Shown here: positions 31,744 through 40,282 of the stretch, one piece after another
How positions within the stretch are numbered: the first letter of the stretch is position 1
Layout: every line of letters begins with the position of its first letter
NCBI GenBank assembly: GCA_964515055.1
Contig: CAZEUG010000002.1
Coordinates: 62,001-126,000 of the forward strand
DNA length: 64,000 nucleotides
Source of the DNA: QAMX01 sp964515055
Lineage (GTDB): Bacteria > Bacillota > Clostridia > Oscillospirales > QAMX01
Direction: 5' to 3'
Notes under the pieces: model-generated
Told to the model about the DNA's origin: nothing
Database searches by the model: none
Seen by the model: only the letters and a program-made list of their open reading frames with translations
Program-made: the position numbers and the translations under genes

Positions 31744-34395
31744 TTAGCGTACTTCGTCGGGTGAATAGACTTCACCGGTCAGAACCGGGTGGCAGGTCAG
31801 GCGGCCATCGGCTGCATCGAGCACGAGGGTGGAGCCGGCATCCAGATTGCCGGCCAGAATTTCGCGGGCAATGAGCGTTTCCGCCATTCTTTGCAGGCAG
31901 CGCTTCAGCGGTCGTGCGCCGTAAACCGGGTCGTAGCCCTGATCGATGATGAGCGCCCTGGCCGCATCGGTCACTTCCAGCTGCAGCCCGCCTGCGGCGC
32001 GGTCGGCCATACGCGTTTGCAGACCGGTCAGCAGCAGATCGACGATGGCGTTCAGGTTTTCCTTGGTCAGCGGTTTGAAGAATACGATTTCGTCCAGGCG
32101 GTTCAGGAATTCCGGTCGGAACGCTGCCCGGAGCTCGGCCTGCACGCTGGCGCGTGCCGCTTCGCTGACGGAGCCGTCCGGTGCAATGCCGTCCAGCAGA
32201 TACTGGCTGCCGAGGTTGGAGGTCAGGATGATGATCGTATTTTTGAAATCAACCGTGCGCCCCTGGCTGTCGGTGATGCGGCCATCGTCCAGAATTTGCA
32301 GCAGGATATTGAACACATCCGGGTGCGCCTTCTCCACCTCATCGAAGAGGATGACGCTGTAGGGGTGGCGGCGGACGGCTTCGGTGAGCTGGCCGCCCTC
32401 GTCATAGCCGACATATCCCGGAGGCGCACCGATCAGGCGGGACACGCTGAATTTCTCCATATACTCCGTCATGTCAATCCGCACCAGACTGCGTTCGTCA
32501 TCGAACAGACTTTCGGCCAGCGTTTTGGCCAGCTCCGTTTTGCCGACACCGGTCGGCCCTAAAAAGAGGAAGCTGCCGATTGGGCGGTTGGGGTCTGCGA
32601 TCCCGGCACGGCTGCGCTGAATGGCTTCACTGACCAGGCGCACTGCTTCATCCTGTCCGACGACACGCCGGTGCAGGATATCTTCGAGTCGCAGCAGCTT
32701 TTCCCGTTCGCCCTCGACGAGTCGGGATACCGGGATGCCCGTCCAGCGTCCAACGACCTCGGCGATCTCTGCATCGGTTACGGTGGAACGGACGAGTCGG
32801 TTCTGGTTCTGCCGTTCTGCCGTCTGTTCGGCCTCCGCCAGCTGTTTTTTCAGCGTCGGCAGCTCGGAATATTGCAGGCGCGCCGCCTTTTCATATTCGC
32901 CGTGCAGCTGAGCCTGTTCCATTTCGCCTGTTTTCTTCTCGATCTCCGTTTTGATCTGCTTGACGGTTTCCGCCGCTTCCTTTTCTGATGTCCAGCGCGC
33001 CTTCATTTCGCGGAGCTGATCCTGCTTTTCCGCAAGCTCCGCCGTCAGCTTGGCCAGACGGTCCCTGGAGAGCTGATCTTCCTCTTTTTTCAGCGACATT
33101 TCCTCGATTTCCATCTGCATGATATCGCGGCGCAGATCATCCAGCTCGCTCGGCATGGAGTCAATCTCCGTGCGAATCATGGCACACGCCTCATCGACCA
33201 GGTCAATCGCCTTATCCGGCAGGAACCGGTCGGTGATATACCGGTTGGACAGCGTGGCCGCCGCCACCAGCGCGTTGTCGTGAATGCGGACGCCGTGGAA
33301 GATCTCATACCGTTCCTTCAGTCCGCGCAGGATGGAGATCGTATCCTCCACAGTCGGCTCCTCCACGATGACCGGCTGGAATCTCCGTTCCAGTGCGGCG
33401 TCCTTTTCGATGTATTTGCGGTATTCGTCCAGCGTGGTGGCGCCGATGCAGTGCAGCTCGCCACGCGCCAGCATCGGCTTGAGCAGGTTGCCCGCGTCCA
33501 TGGAGCCCTCTGTCTTCCCGGCACCGACGATTGTATGCAGTTCATCAATGAAGAGCAGGATGCGCCCATCCGCCTTTTTGACCTCATTCAGAACGGCTTT
33601 CAGGCGTTCCTCAAATTCGCCGCGATATTTTGCACCGGCCACCAGTGCGCCCATATCCAGCGAGAAAATGGTCTTTTCCTTCAGGCCGTCCGGCACATCA
33701 CCCCGCACGATTCGCTGCGCCAGACCCTCGGCGATGGCGGTTTTGCCGACGCCCGGTTCGCCGATCAGGACGGGGTTATTTTTGCTCTTGCGGGACAGGA
33801 TGCGGATTACGCTCCGGATTTCGGCGTCCCGGCCGATGACCGGATCCAGCTTCTGTGCCCGTGCGCGTTCGACCAGGTCTGTGCCGTATTTGTTCAGCAC
33901 GTCATACGTATCCTCCGGATGGTCACTTGTCACCGGTGCGCTTTTCACGCGGGACAGCTCCTGCAAAAAGCGTTCCTGCGTCACGCCGTGCCGTTGAAAA
34001 ATGCCCTGTACCGTCCGGCCGCCTTCAGCAATCAGACCCAGCATCAGGTGTTCAACGGAGAGGTATTCGTCCTTCAGCTGCTCTGCCATTTTTTCGGCGA
34101 AGCGCAGCACAGCCGACACCTCGCTCGATGGATACAGATCGCCGCCCGTCCCCGTCACCTTCGGCAGCCGTTCCATTTCGGCATTCAGCTCGCCCAGCAT
34201 GGCGCCAACCAGATCGGTGTTGCCGCTCTGGCGACCCATCCGTTCCAGGAGCGTCCCGATCAGGCCGCCCTCCTGCGACAGCAGCGCATACGCCAGATGC
34301 TCCGGTGCGAGCGTCTGATTCTGTTTGTCCCGCGCCAGATTTTGTGCGCGGTTGATCACATCTATCGTCTTTTGTGTCATTTTTTCTGCATTCAT
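31744..34395 (-). CDS. clpB: ATP-dependent disaggregase ClpB
   Basis: An 883-residue Hsp100 chaperone that pulls apart protein aggregates with DnaK. The N-terminal repeat domain is followed by AAA1 (GEPGVGKT, FIDELHTIVG), a long coiled-coil middle domain (about 400-525, rich in KKEEDQL-type heptads) and AAA2 (GPTGVGKT, LFDEVEKAHP). The middle domain distinguishes it from ClpC/ClpA. GGAGG is nine bases before the ATG. It is 48 bases behind a ribbon-helix-helix gene and appears to share its promoter; no CIRCE or CtsR box was seen. Confidence 0.95.
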   Translation of the reverse strand: MNAEKMTQKTIDVINRAQNLARDKQNQTLAPEHLAYALLSQEGGLIGTLLERMGRQSGNTDLVGAMLGELNAEMERLPKVTGTGGDLYPSSEVSAVLRFAEKMAEQLKDEYLSVEHLMLGLIAEGGRTVQGIFQRHGVTQERFLQELSRVKSAPVTSDHPEDTYDVLNKYGTDLVERARAQKLDPVIGRDAEIRSVIRILSRKSKNNPVLIGEPGVGKTAIAEGLAQRIVRGDVPDGLKEKTIFSLDMGALVAGAKYRGEFEERLKAVLNEVKKADGRILLFIDELHTIVGAGKTEGSMDAGNLLKPMLARGELHCIGATTLDEYRKYIEKDAALERRFQPVIVEEPTVEDTISILRGLKERYEIFHGVRIHDNALVAAATLSNRYITDRFLPDKAIDLVDEACAMIRTEIDSMPSELDDLRRDIMQMEIEEMSLKKEEDQLSRDRLAKLTAELAEKQDQLREMKARWTSEKEAAETVKQIKTEIEKKTGEMEQAQLHGEYEKAARLQYSELPTLKKQLAEAEQTAERQNQNRLVRSTVTDAEIAEVVGRWTGIPVSRLVEGEREKLLRLEDILHRRVVGQDEAVRLVSEAIQRSRAGIADPNRPIGSFLFLGPTGVGKTELAKTLAESLFDDERSLVRIDMTEYMEKFSVSRLIGAPPGYVGYDEGGQLTEAVRRHPYSVILFDEVEKAHPDVFNILLQILDDGRITDSQGRTVDFKNTIIILTSNLGSQYLLDGIAPDGSVSEAARASVQAELRAAFRPEFLNRLDEIVFFKPLTKENLNAIVDLLLTGLQTRMADRAAGGLQLEVTDAARALIIDQGYDPVYGARPLKRCLQRMAETLIAREILAGNLDAGSTLVLDAADGRLTCHPVLTGEVYSPDEVR

Positions 34396-34443
34396 AAAAA
34401 GGATCCTCCCTTTCCGTTTATCTCATCCGTTATGCCGAATGTC

Positions 34444-35106
34444 TCAGAGTATCAATGAGCGGGTTTTCCAATCGTCCGCATACATCTCCGCGAGCGTCTG
34501 CGCATCCGCACCGCCGACACACGCCTTCAGCATTCGATCCACCAGCCGGACATAATCGGTCATGGCGCCGGACAGCTCGTCTGCGCGGAGCGGATACGCC
34601 GTGGTCAGCCCGTTTTTCCGCACCGGGTACATCAGAGGGCGCAGAAACCGCCCGTTGTCGAGGACGCAGGAAATTGTCCGCATCAGCAGCTGCTCCTCAA
34701 TTCGGCAGAAGCAGCGGAAAAACCGGTTCAGCAGCTCGAGCAGACCCTCCGACTGTGTGCGGAAGATCACCGTCAGTGTGCCGATCATCTCGCCCGGGCA
34801 AAATTCATTGGCCAGCTCCACCTCATATCGGAGCGTTGGCCGGTATTTATACGCCAGGCTGGAGCGCACCGCGACGCGCTGTGCGCTCGGTGCCGCCATC
34901 GGAACCAGCTCTCCGGTCGCCGACAGTAACCGTTCCATGTCCGAAAAAATATCGCGCAGCTGCTGCTCCGGCGTGCGCATTTCCACCCGTTCCGCCAGAA
35001 TCATGTTGACGAGGTTGGAACGGTTCGTCCCCATTCTGTGCGCCAGTGCATCGACCTCCCGCATGATATCGTCCGACAGCATCAGGCTGTATAATGTTTT
35101 TTTCAC
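34444..35106 (-). CDS. Putative ribbon-helix-helix regulator upstream of clpB
   Basis: A 220-residue protein of unknown family. The first 45 residues (KKTLYSLMLSDDIMREVDAL, then MGTNRSNLVNMIL) look like a ribbon-helix-helix DNA-binding domain. The rest has no motif I recognise. GTG at 35104-35106 is used, nine bases after GGGAGG; an ATG three codons earlier touches the binding site. The open frame continues far upstream, to about 36366, but that part runs antisense through another gene. It is the first gene of the transcript that continues into clpB, so it may regulate the stress response (inference). Confidence 0.65.
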   Translation of the reverse strand: MKKTLYSLMLSDDIMREVDALAHRMGTNRSNLVNMILAERVEMRTPEQQLRDIFSDMERLLSATGELVPMAAPSAQRVAVRSSLAYKYRPTLRYEVELANEFCPGEMIGTLTVIFRTQSEGLLELLNRFFRCFCRIEEQLLMRTISCVLDNGRFLRPLMYPVRKNGLTTAYPLRADELSGAMTDYVRLVDRMLKACVGGADAQTLAEMYADDWKTRSLIL

Positions 35107-35160
35107 GGAGCGCATCCTCCCTTTTCTGTCTGCCGTTGCAGACATCTGCCCGGCGCTTTT

Positions 35161-35189
35161 ATTGTAGCACGTTTCATGTAATTTGTCAA
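35161..35189 (-). promoter_or_regulatory. Sigma-A promoter of the RHH gene-clpB transcript
   Basis: On the minus strand TTGACA (35184-35189), 17 bases, TACAAT (35161-35166). Confidence 0.85.
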
Positions 35190-35192
35190 GTG

Positions 35193-35204
35193 ATTTATAT
35201 AAAT
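35193..35204. promoter_or_regulatory. Palindrome ATTTATATAAAT next to the -35 box
   Basis: A perfect 12-bp palindrome four bases upstream of the minus-strand -35. It is a candidate operator for the RHH protein, but could also be an AT-rich UP-element. Confidence 0.4.
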
Positions 35205-35287
35205 TCTCTGCCGAATTTTGTATGCTGCAGAGGTCGTCCGTTTTGGAATGATTTTGCGTGTTTTCGTGCAAAAACAGCCGATGCAGA

Positions 35288-35316
35288 TTGACAAAGGCGT
35301 ATGGACGTGCTATAAT
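35288..35316 (+). promoter_or_regulatory. Perfect consensus sigma-A promoter of the zinc-ribbon gene
   Basis: TTGACA (35288-35293), 17 bases, TATAAT (35311-35316), giving a leader of about 100 bases. Confidence 0.9.
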
Positions 35317-35424
35317 AGAGTGCGTGCTGGCGTTTTTCTGTAGTTCTGTTTTGACAGGTTTCACTTTTTCAGGAAGCCTGAGCCCAGTGCTTCTACATTT
35401 TATTGAAAAGAGTGAATCCGATCT

Positions 35425-36330
35425 ATGAAGTATTGTCCGAATTGCGGCACCGCCGCTGAAGACAACGCCGTTTTCTGTACGCAGTGCGGAAATCATTTTG
35501 CCCCGGCCCCGCAGCAGGCAGCACCGGAGCAGCCGGTGTACGCACAGCAGCAGGCAGCACCGCAACAGCCGGTGTACGCACAGCAGCAGGCAGCACCGCA
35601 GCAGCCGATGTACGCTCCGCAGCAGCCCATGTATGCTCCGGCTCCGCAGAAGAAAAACAGGGGCGTGTTCATTGCGCTGATCATTGTCATCGTCCTTCTG
35701 CTGGCCGTCGGCGGTTTCTTTGCCTTCCAATATTTCTTCTCCGACTCGGACAAGGATGATCGGGTCGATAGACCGCTGACGTCCGAAACCACTCCGCCGG
35801 CAACCAACCCGCCGGTGGTTCTCGGCTATACCAAGGGTTCCATCGAGAACGGTTACTATGTGAACGAATGGGCCAATCTGAAAATTCAGACCAGCGGCCA
35901 CTGGTCTGGTCTCAACTGGGATGTCGGCACCGATGAAGCATATGCTTCTTATCAAAACGCTTCTACGGACTGTGGTCTGATCCTTGCGGAACGCTATGCC
36001 GGTTATCAGGTCGCGATCGCATTTGAGGATCTGACTGCTTCCAATCCTTCCATTTCCGAGTCCGAATACATGGACATTATTTTGGATGGACTGATCTCGG
36101 TTTACTCTTCGTCCGGTATTGAGTATTCCGTTCTTTCCTCCTACTGGTCTTACAATCTTTGCGGCAATTCTTATCTCACAGGTGGTGTGTCCCTGGCCGC
36201 CGGCGAGACCAGCTTTGTGCAGGTGTTCCTGACCCGGAAGCTGGATGATCATATAATCTTCATTGCACTGACGCTTCCGACGATCGAATCGGCCGACGAG
36301 ATTCTGGAAGACTTTGTACCGGTGAATTGA
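35425..36330 (+). CDS. Zinc-ribbon single-pass membrane protein with Gln/Pro repeats
   Basis: A 301-residue protein. An N-terminal Cys4 zinc ribbon (YCPNCG and FCTQCG, Cys at 4, 7, 18, 21) is followed by a Gln/Ala/Pro/Tyr repeat of 12 residues (QQAAPQQPVYAQ), about 2.5-3 copies at residues 30-72. A single membrane helix lies near 80-102 (VFIALIIVIVLLLAVGGFFA). The external part (about 200 residues) is Ser/Tyr-rich and of unknown fold. The layout, with ribbon inside and a beta-rich domain outside, is common in Clostridia, but the role is not known. ATG follows AAGAGTG with a moderate site. Confidence 0.75.
   Translation: MKYCPNCGTAAEDNAVFCTQCGNHFAPAPQQAAPEQPVYAQQQAAPQQPVYAQQQAAPQQPMYAPQQPMYAPAPQKKNRGVFIALIIVIVLLLAVGGFFAFQYFFSDSDKDDRVDRPLTSETTPPATNPPVVLGYTKGSIENGYYVNEWANLKIQTSGHWSGLNWDVGTDEAYASYQNASTDCGLILAERYAGYQVAIAFEDLTASNPSISESEYMDIILDGLISVYSSSGIEYSVLSSYWSYNLCGNSYLTGGVSLAAGETSFVQVFLTRKLDDHIIFIALTLPTIESADEILEDFVPVN
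35512..35640 (+). repeat. 36-bp in-frame tandem repeat
   Basis: Units at 35512-35547, 35548-35583 and 35584-35619 plus a partial unit to 35640 encode QQAAPxQPVYAQ-type repeats. The nearly identical DNA suggests recent slippage or expansion. Confidence 0.85.
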
Positions 36331-36341
36331 TTGACGATTCC

Positions 36342-36377
36342 AATCTGTTCGGACGGATCCTTTCATCCGAACAGATT
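36342..36377 (+). terminator. Hairpin before the tRNA
   Basis: A 12-bp stem (36342-36353 with 36366-36377), only TTCC after it. It may end the zinc-ribbon transcript weakly or protect the tRNA precursor end. Confidence 0.5.
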
Positions 36378-36382
36378 TCCAT

Positions 36383-36459
36383 GGACCTTTAGCTCAGTCG
36401 GTCAGAGCATCCGGCTCATAACCGGTCGGTCCGGGGTTCGAGTCCCTGAAGGTCCACCA
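36383..36459 (+). tRNA. tRNA with anticodon CAT (Met or Ile2)
   Basis: A 77-base tRNA including CCA. The acceptor stem GGACCTT pairs with AAGGTCC, the D arm, the anticodon loop CTCATAA and the T arm CGGGGTTCGAGTCCCTG are all recognisable. Anticodon CAT means elongator Met or, after lysidine modification, Ile; the GGACCTT acceptor is reminiscent of tRNA-Ile2 in Firmicutes. The outermost anticodon pair is T-T. Confidence 0.92.
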
Positions 36460-36596
36460 CGTCAGAGCAAAGTGCGTTTGACTCCGTTTCCGCCCTTCGG
36501 CGAAACCATCCATCCACTTCCCTGTTCTTCCTTTTCCCCGATCCCCGGAAGTCCTGTCGAAGCTTGTCTGGATAGCAGCGTATTTGCTCCACCAGA

Positions 36597-36634
36597 AAAA
36601 CCTCTTTTGTCCGCCCAGACAAGAGAGGTTTTTT
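36597..36634 (+). terminator. Intrinsic terminator downstream of the tRNA
   Basis: Stem 36597-36611 with 36618-36632 (one G-T pair) and a T6 run. Confidence 0.8.
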
Positions 36635-36660
36635 CAATGAGATTTGCCCGTCATACGGTG

Positions 36661-36790
36661 ACAGCTCCCCCAGAGGGGCGCCAGGGCAGAGGATGGGCGG
36701 TGGAAGGGGATGCGGTTTCGCAGGTGACGGCAATCCTTCCGGCGCGGTTTCGCCGCACCACCTCCCTTTGCACAAAGGAGGCTCGTGAGC
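36661..36790. repeat. Dispersed intergenic repeat, copy A
   Basis: The 60-base core 36727-36786 is nearly identical to 62964-63023 (few mismatches), and contains the palindromic parts GCGCGGTTTCGCCGC and CTCCCTTTGCACAAAGGAG. The flanks (GGATGGGCGGTGGAAGG) also match. Confidence 0.85.
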
Positions 36791-37011
36791 ATCCCCGATG
36801 CGGACGGCTATGGCTGTCCCGGAGGAGAGTTTTTGGGTGGTGTCCAACGTTGGCGGCTGCAGGCGTCATGAGAAATCCGGGGCAGGGCAGGAGACAGCCC
36901 CCGCCCTGCCTTCTCACCTTCTCACCTTTCACCTTTCACTTCTCACCTTTCACCGATCACTGATCTTTCCCGGTTTGGATGACCCCATCAATCAAAAGCG
37001 GAGGAAATCGC

Positions 37012-38361
37012 ATGAAAAAGTCCATTTGGAATGCTCTGAAGCCGCAGATTCAGCAGGTCTGGCATCTCAGCCTTCCCGCCATTTTAACACAGATCACGAC
37101 CATCGCCATGCAGTACATCGACTCTGCCATGGTCGGCGCGCAGGGCGCCAATGCCTCGGCGGCCATCGGTCTCGTTTCATCCACCACCTGGCTCTTCAAC
37201 GGCATCCCCTATGCCGTTTCGGCCGGGTTTTCCGTTCAGGTCGCGCACTGCATTGGCGCGGAGCGGTTCCGGGATGCGCGGAGGGTCGTCCGGCACGGTC
37301 TGGTGACGGCACTCCTGCTTTCCGGCATTCTCTGTGCAGCCGGGGTGCTGATCTGCCGCCCGCTGCCCGGCTGGCTCGGTGGTGATCCGGTCATCCGTAA
37401 CGATGCTTCCCTCTATTTTCTGACATTCGCGCTCATGCTGCCCTTTCACCAGCTGAACTCGCTGACCGCTTCGTTTTTGCAATGCAGCGGTGACATGGTC
37501 ACGCCCAGCATTCTGAACGCCGTCATGTGCGTTCTGGACATCCTGTTCAACGCCCTGTTCATCCCGTCCTACGGCGTCCTCGGCGCCGGAATCGGCACGG
37601 CGCTGGCCTGTGCGGTTGTCAGTCTGCTGATGGCATGGTTCTGCTGCTTTCGCCGCCCATCGCTCCGGCTTCGCCGCGCTGAGCGTGGTCATGTGGACTT
37701 CGCCATCCTGAAGTCCGCCCTGCGAATCGGCACACCGGTCGCCGTGCAGGAAATCGCGATGTGCGGCGCCATGGTCGTCTCCACCATGATTCTCGCACCG
37801 CTCGGCCCGGTCGCCATTGCAGCCAACTCGTTTGCGGTCACAGCGGAAAGTCTGTGCTATATGCCCGGCTATGGCATCGGCTCCGCCGCGACGACGCTGG
37901 TCGGTCGGAGCATCGGTGCCGGAGATGTGCAGCTCGCCCGGCGCTACGGCATCATCTGCACGGCCATGGGCGGCATTTTGATGGGCTGCACCGGGGCACT
38001 GATGATGCTGCTCTGTCCGTTTGTCTTCCGGCTGCTGACGCCGGAGCTGTCGGTTCAGGCGCTGGCGACCAGTGTGCTGCGCATTGAGCTGTTCGCGGAG
38101 CCGCTCTTTGGCATTTCGATCGTTGCTGCCGGTGCGCTGCGCGGTACCGGCGATACGTTGATTCCCAGTCTGCTCAATCTGGGCAGCATCTGGATCGTTC
38201 GAATTGGCCTGTCGCTGCTGCTGGTGCGGCCGCTTGAGCTGCACGGCATCTGGATTGCCATGGCCGTTGAGCTGTGCGTCCGCGGGCTGGTGCTTCTGTA
38301 TCGGCAGCGCACCTCTCCCTATTATGACCGAAAACCGGCGGTGCAATCAGACGCCGCATAA
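37012..38361 (+). CDS. MATE family efflux transporter
   Basis: A 449-residue transporter with about 12 hydrophobic segments in two similar halves, starting with LSLPAILTQITTIAMQYIDSAMVG and later ARIGTPVAVQEIAMCGAMVV. MATE proteins export drugs or metabolites with H+ or Na+. The ATG at 37012 is seven bases from GGAGG. It stands alone between the tRNA/repeat region and the phage module and has its own terminator. Confidence 0.88.
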   Translation: MKKSIWNALKPQIQQVWHLSLPAILTQITTIAMQYIDSAMVGAQGANASAAIGLVSSTTWLFNGIPYAVSAGFSVQVAHCIGAERFRDARRVVRHGLVTALLLSGILCAAGVLICRPLPGWLGGDPVIRNDASLYFLTFALMLPFHQLNSLTASFLQCSGDMVTPSILNAVMCVLDILFNALFIPSYGVLGAGIGTALACAVVSLLMAWFCCFRRPSLRLRRAERGHVDFAILKSALRIGTPVAVQEIAMCGAMVVSTMILAPLGPVAIAANSFAVTAESLCYMPGYGIGSAATTLVGRSIGAGDVQLARRYGIICTAMGGILMGCTGALMMLLCPFVFRLLTPELSVQALATSVLRIELFAEPLFGISIVAAGALRGTGDTLIPSLLNLGSIWIVRIGLSLLLVRPLELHGIWIAMAVELCVRGLVLLYRQRTSPYYDRKPAVQSDAA

Positions 38362-38380
38362 AGCTCGACAAAAAAGTCAC

Positions 38381-38423
38381 CCCCCCTGACGCCGCAGCAA
38401 TCGGCATCAGGGGGTAGTTTTTT
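38381..38423. terminator. Terminator between MATE gene and phage module
   Basis: A C-rich/G-rich stem (about 38381-38394 with 38403-38414) with T6 at 38418-38423. It separates the convergent MATE gene and phage genes. Confidence 0.85.
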
Positions 38424-38437
38424 GGCGCAGTGCCCGA

Positions 38438-39835
38438 TTATTGGGCCGTTGGCTGCACCGGTTCCAGGCCGAGCGCCCGGCAGAGTGCCTCTCCATCCTC
38501 CGCCGACAGCTGCCCATTGCGCAGCATGGCTGCGATGCTGCCCCGCACATTCTCATCCTGCGCCGCATTGTGGACGGTCTTACCGGACGAATCCTTTCGA
38601 TAGAGCTGGCTGTAAAACCGGCTGTACAGGTCGTCGAAATGGTAGGCGTATGTCTGCGCGGGCGGTGCCTCATACGTCTGGCTCCACGGCATCTGTTTGA
38701 GAATCAGGTCGCGGTAGAGGCGGTAGCCCGCTTCGCCGTATTGATGGGTCAGATACGTTTCAAACCCGCTCAGCTGATTCAGCACCTCCTGTCGCGGCGC
38801 ATTTTTCTGGTTTTCCGCGAAGGAGAGCGCCAGCCCGGCGATTTCCTCGTATTGCACCGGATCCATCCCCGCCGCCGTTGTCTCGGCCTGACTGCCATAG
38901 ACCGTCTGGTACAGCTTCTGCGTTTCCCCCGCATATGCGCGTTCGGCGGCGGTCGTATCAATGCCGAGCGAGCGCAGCGGTTTGAAATCGCCGTATTTGG
39001 CGGCTGCGTAGGCGTTTTCGATGGCCTGCTGTTCCTCTGCGCTTTTGGCGTTGCGCAGCTTCAAGCTCTGCTCAAACGCCACATCCGACCGCTGATCCTC
39101 GTATTGCTGCGCTGCGCGTGCATTCTGCCGCTGCTTTTCCTCGTATTCGCGGTCTGCATTCGCCTGTTCCTGCAATCGCAGCAGGTACGACGCTTCCAGC
39201 TCCGACAGCTCCGCCGCGCCGTTCTGCCGCGCCGCACGGATCTGCTGCTCCAGCGTTGCCAGCGCACGCAAACGTTCCTGCTCGTTTTCAAAGCTGCGCG
39301 TTCGATACCCATTCTGCTGGGCGATCTGCGCGCTGTCGGAATATCCGCTGTTGTAAAGTCCCTGTGAGGCCAGACTGTTGGCCAGCGCCTCCCGGCTGTT
39401 CTGGTAGCCCAGATAATTTTCTCTGGCCAGCGCGTCGTATTGCCGTCCAATGTCCGGCCGCTGCGCTTCCAGCTGCTCCACCTCCAATGCTGTTCGCGTC
39501 TGTGCCGCCTGCATCGCGGCCGACTGTGCCTGCTGCAGCCGGTTCTGCGCATCGCTCCGGGCAGGCTGCTGCTGCTCACGCCATGCGCCATACTCCACGC
39601 CGCCCTTCGGCGTCATGATCCAGGTCTGCGTGCCGGATGCATTCGTCACGATGGAGCCATTTTCAATGCGGCGTTGACCGGCTTCATCCTCGTACATCCG
39701 GTTGTCGATGGAATAGCCGATGCGGCGGCGTCCCGATGCATCAGTATAGGTCAGCGGAATTGCTTTGGGGTTGCGGCTCGATTCCACCCCTGTTTCCGGA
39801 TCCAGATACCGCGTTTCGATGATGCTGTTTCCCAT
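38438..39835 (-). CDS. Coiled-coil-rich phage structural protein
   Basis: A 465-residue protein rich in Gln, Ala and Arg with a long helical middle (about 95-280, e.g. ALEVEQLEAQRPDIGRQYDA, then LRALATLEQQIRAARQNG), which I read as coiled coil. No known domain is recognised. As the last gene of the phage module, after the capsid gene, it could be an internal or ejection-type virion protein (inference). ATG 39835 is ten bases after GAGGGAG. Confidence 0.55.
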   Translation of the reverse strand: MGNSIIETRYLDPETGVESSRNPKAIPLTYTDASGRRRIGYSIDNRMYEDEAGQRRIENGSIVTNASGTQTWIMTPKGGVEYGAWREQQQPARSDAQNRLQQAQSAAMQAAQTRTALEVEQLEAQRPDIGRQYDALARENYLGYQNSREALANSLASQGLYNSGYSDSAQIAQQNGYRTRSFENEQERLRALATLEQQIRAARQNGAAELSELEASYLLRLQEQANADREYEEKQRQNARAAQQYEDQRSDVAFEQSLKLRNAKSAEEQQAIENAYAAAKYGDFKPLRSLGIDTTAAERAYAGETQKLYQTVYGSQAETTAAGMDPVQYEEIAGLALSFAENQKNAPRQEVLNQLSGFETYLTHQYGEAGYRLYRDLILKQMPWSQTYEAPPAQTYAYHFDDLYSRFYSQLYRKDSSGKTVHNAAQDENVRGSIAAMLRNGQLSAEDGEALCRALGLEPVQPTAQ

Positions 39836-39901
39836 GCTTGTTTTACTCCCTCTGCTTTCCTGATGGGCGGGTGACCAGCAACCGGCCACCCGCCCCTTTC
39901 G

Positions 39902-40246
39902 TTATCGCGGCAGAACGAGACATCCGACGGACAGTCCGGATGCGGAGGCTGTGATCCGGATTTTACCGTTGTCTGTTCCGTGTGTCTGCACAAACCGGCC
40001 GGACTCGACCGTCAGGTACTGCGGCACGTCTGCCGTCAACGCTACAACCAGATCGTCCGTCCCCTGCGGTCCATCGCCCGCATGGAGCGTCACGCTCAGG
40101 TCAGCGGTCGATGACAGGATGAGCAGGCTGGATTCATCGCCTGCCGGCTGAAGCTCTGCGCCATCCGTCGCATCGACTGCCGTCAGGCTGACGCTGCCGA
40201 TTTCATTCCACTTCAAACGCTTTGTGAGCGCCTTGGATGCTGCCAT
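39902..40246 (-). CDS. Small phage protein, possibly capsid decoration
   Basis: A 114-residue, beta-rich, acidic protein directly downstream of the major capsid gene, with a GGAGGG ribosome site. Position and size fit a head decoration or completion protein, but there is no motif to prove it. Confidence 0.5.
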   Translation of the reverse strand: MAASKALTKRLKWNEIGSVSLTAVDATDGAELQPAGDESSLLILSSTADLSVTLHAGDGPQGTDDLVVALTADVPQYLTVESGRFVQTHGTDNGKIRITASASGLSVGCLVLPR

Positions 40247-40282
40247 ATTGATGTATTCCCTCCTCGTTTTTCATCGCACAGC

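Larger units (their letters stand above)
35107..35424. other. Divergent promoter region
   Basis: The 318 bases between the RHH gene and the zinc-ribbon gene contain one consensus-type promoter in each direction and the 12-bp palindrome at 35193-35204. No gene is visible. Confidence 0.85.
36460..37011. other. Gene-poor stretch with terminator and dispersed repeat
   Basis: No gene is supported. It holds an intrinsic terminator (36597-36634), the repeat element at about 36661-36790, a GC-rich hairpin near 36882-36912, and a pyrimidine-rich TCACCTTT-type simple repeat at about 36910-36955. Confidence 0.75.

Noticed and set aside
35107..36366. Upstream extension of the RHH gene to 640 residues
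   Set aside because: The extra part runs antisense through the zinc-ribbon gene and across two promoters; the GTG at 35104-35106 has a good ribosome site.
36383..36459. tRNA as attachment site of the phage module
   Set aside because: The phage genes begin about 2 kb away beyond a MATE gene, and I saw no repeat of the tRNA 3' end near 50.7 kb.
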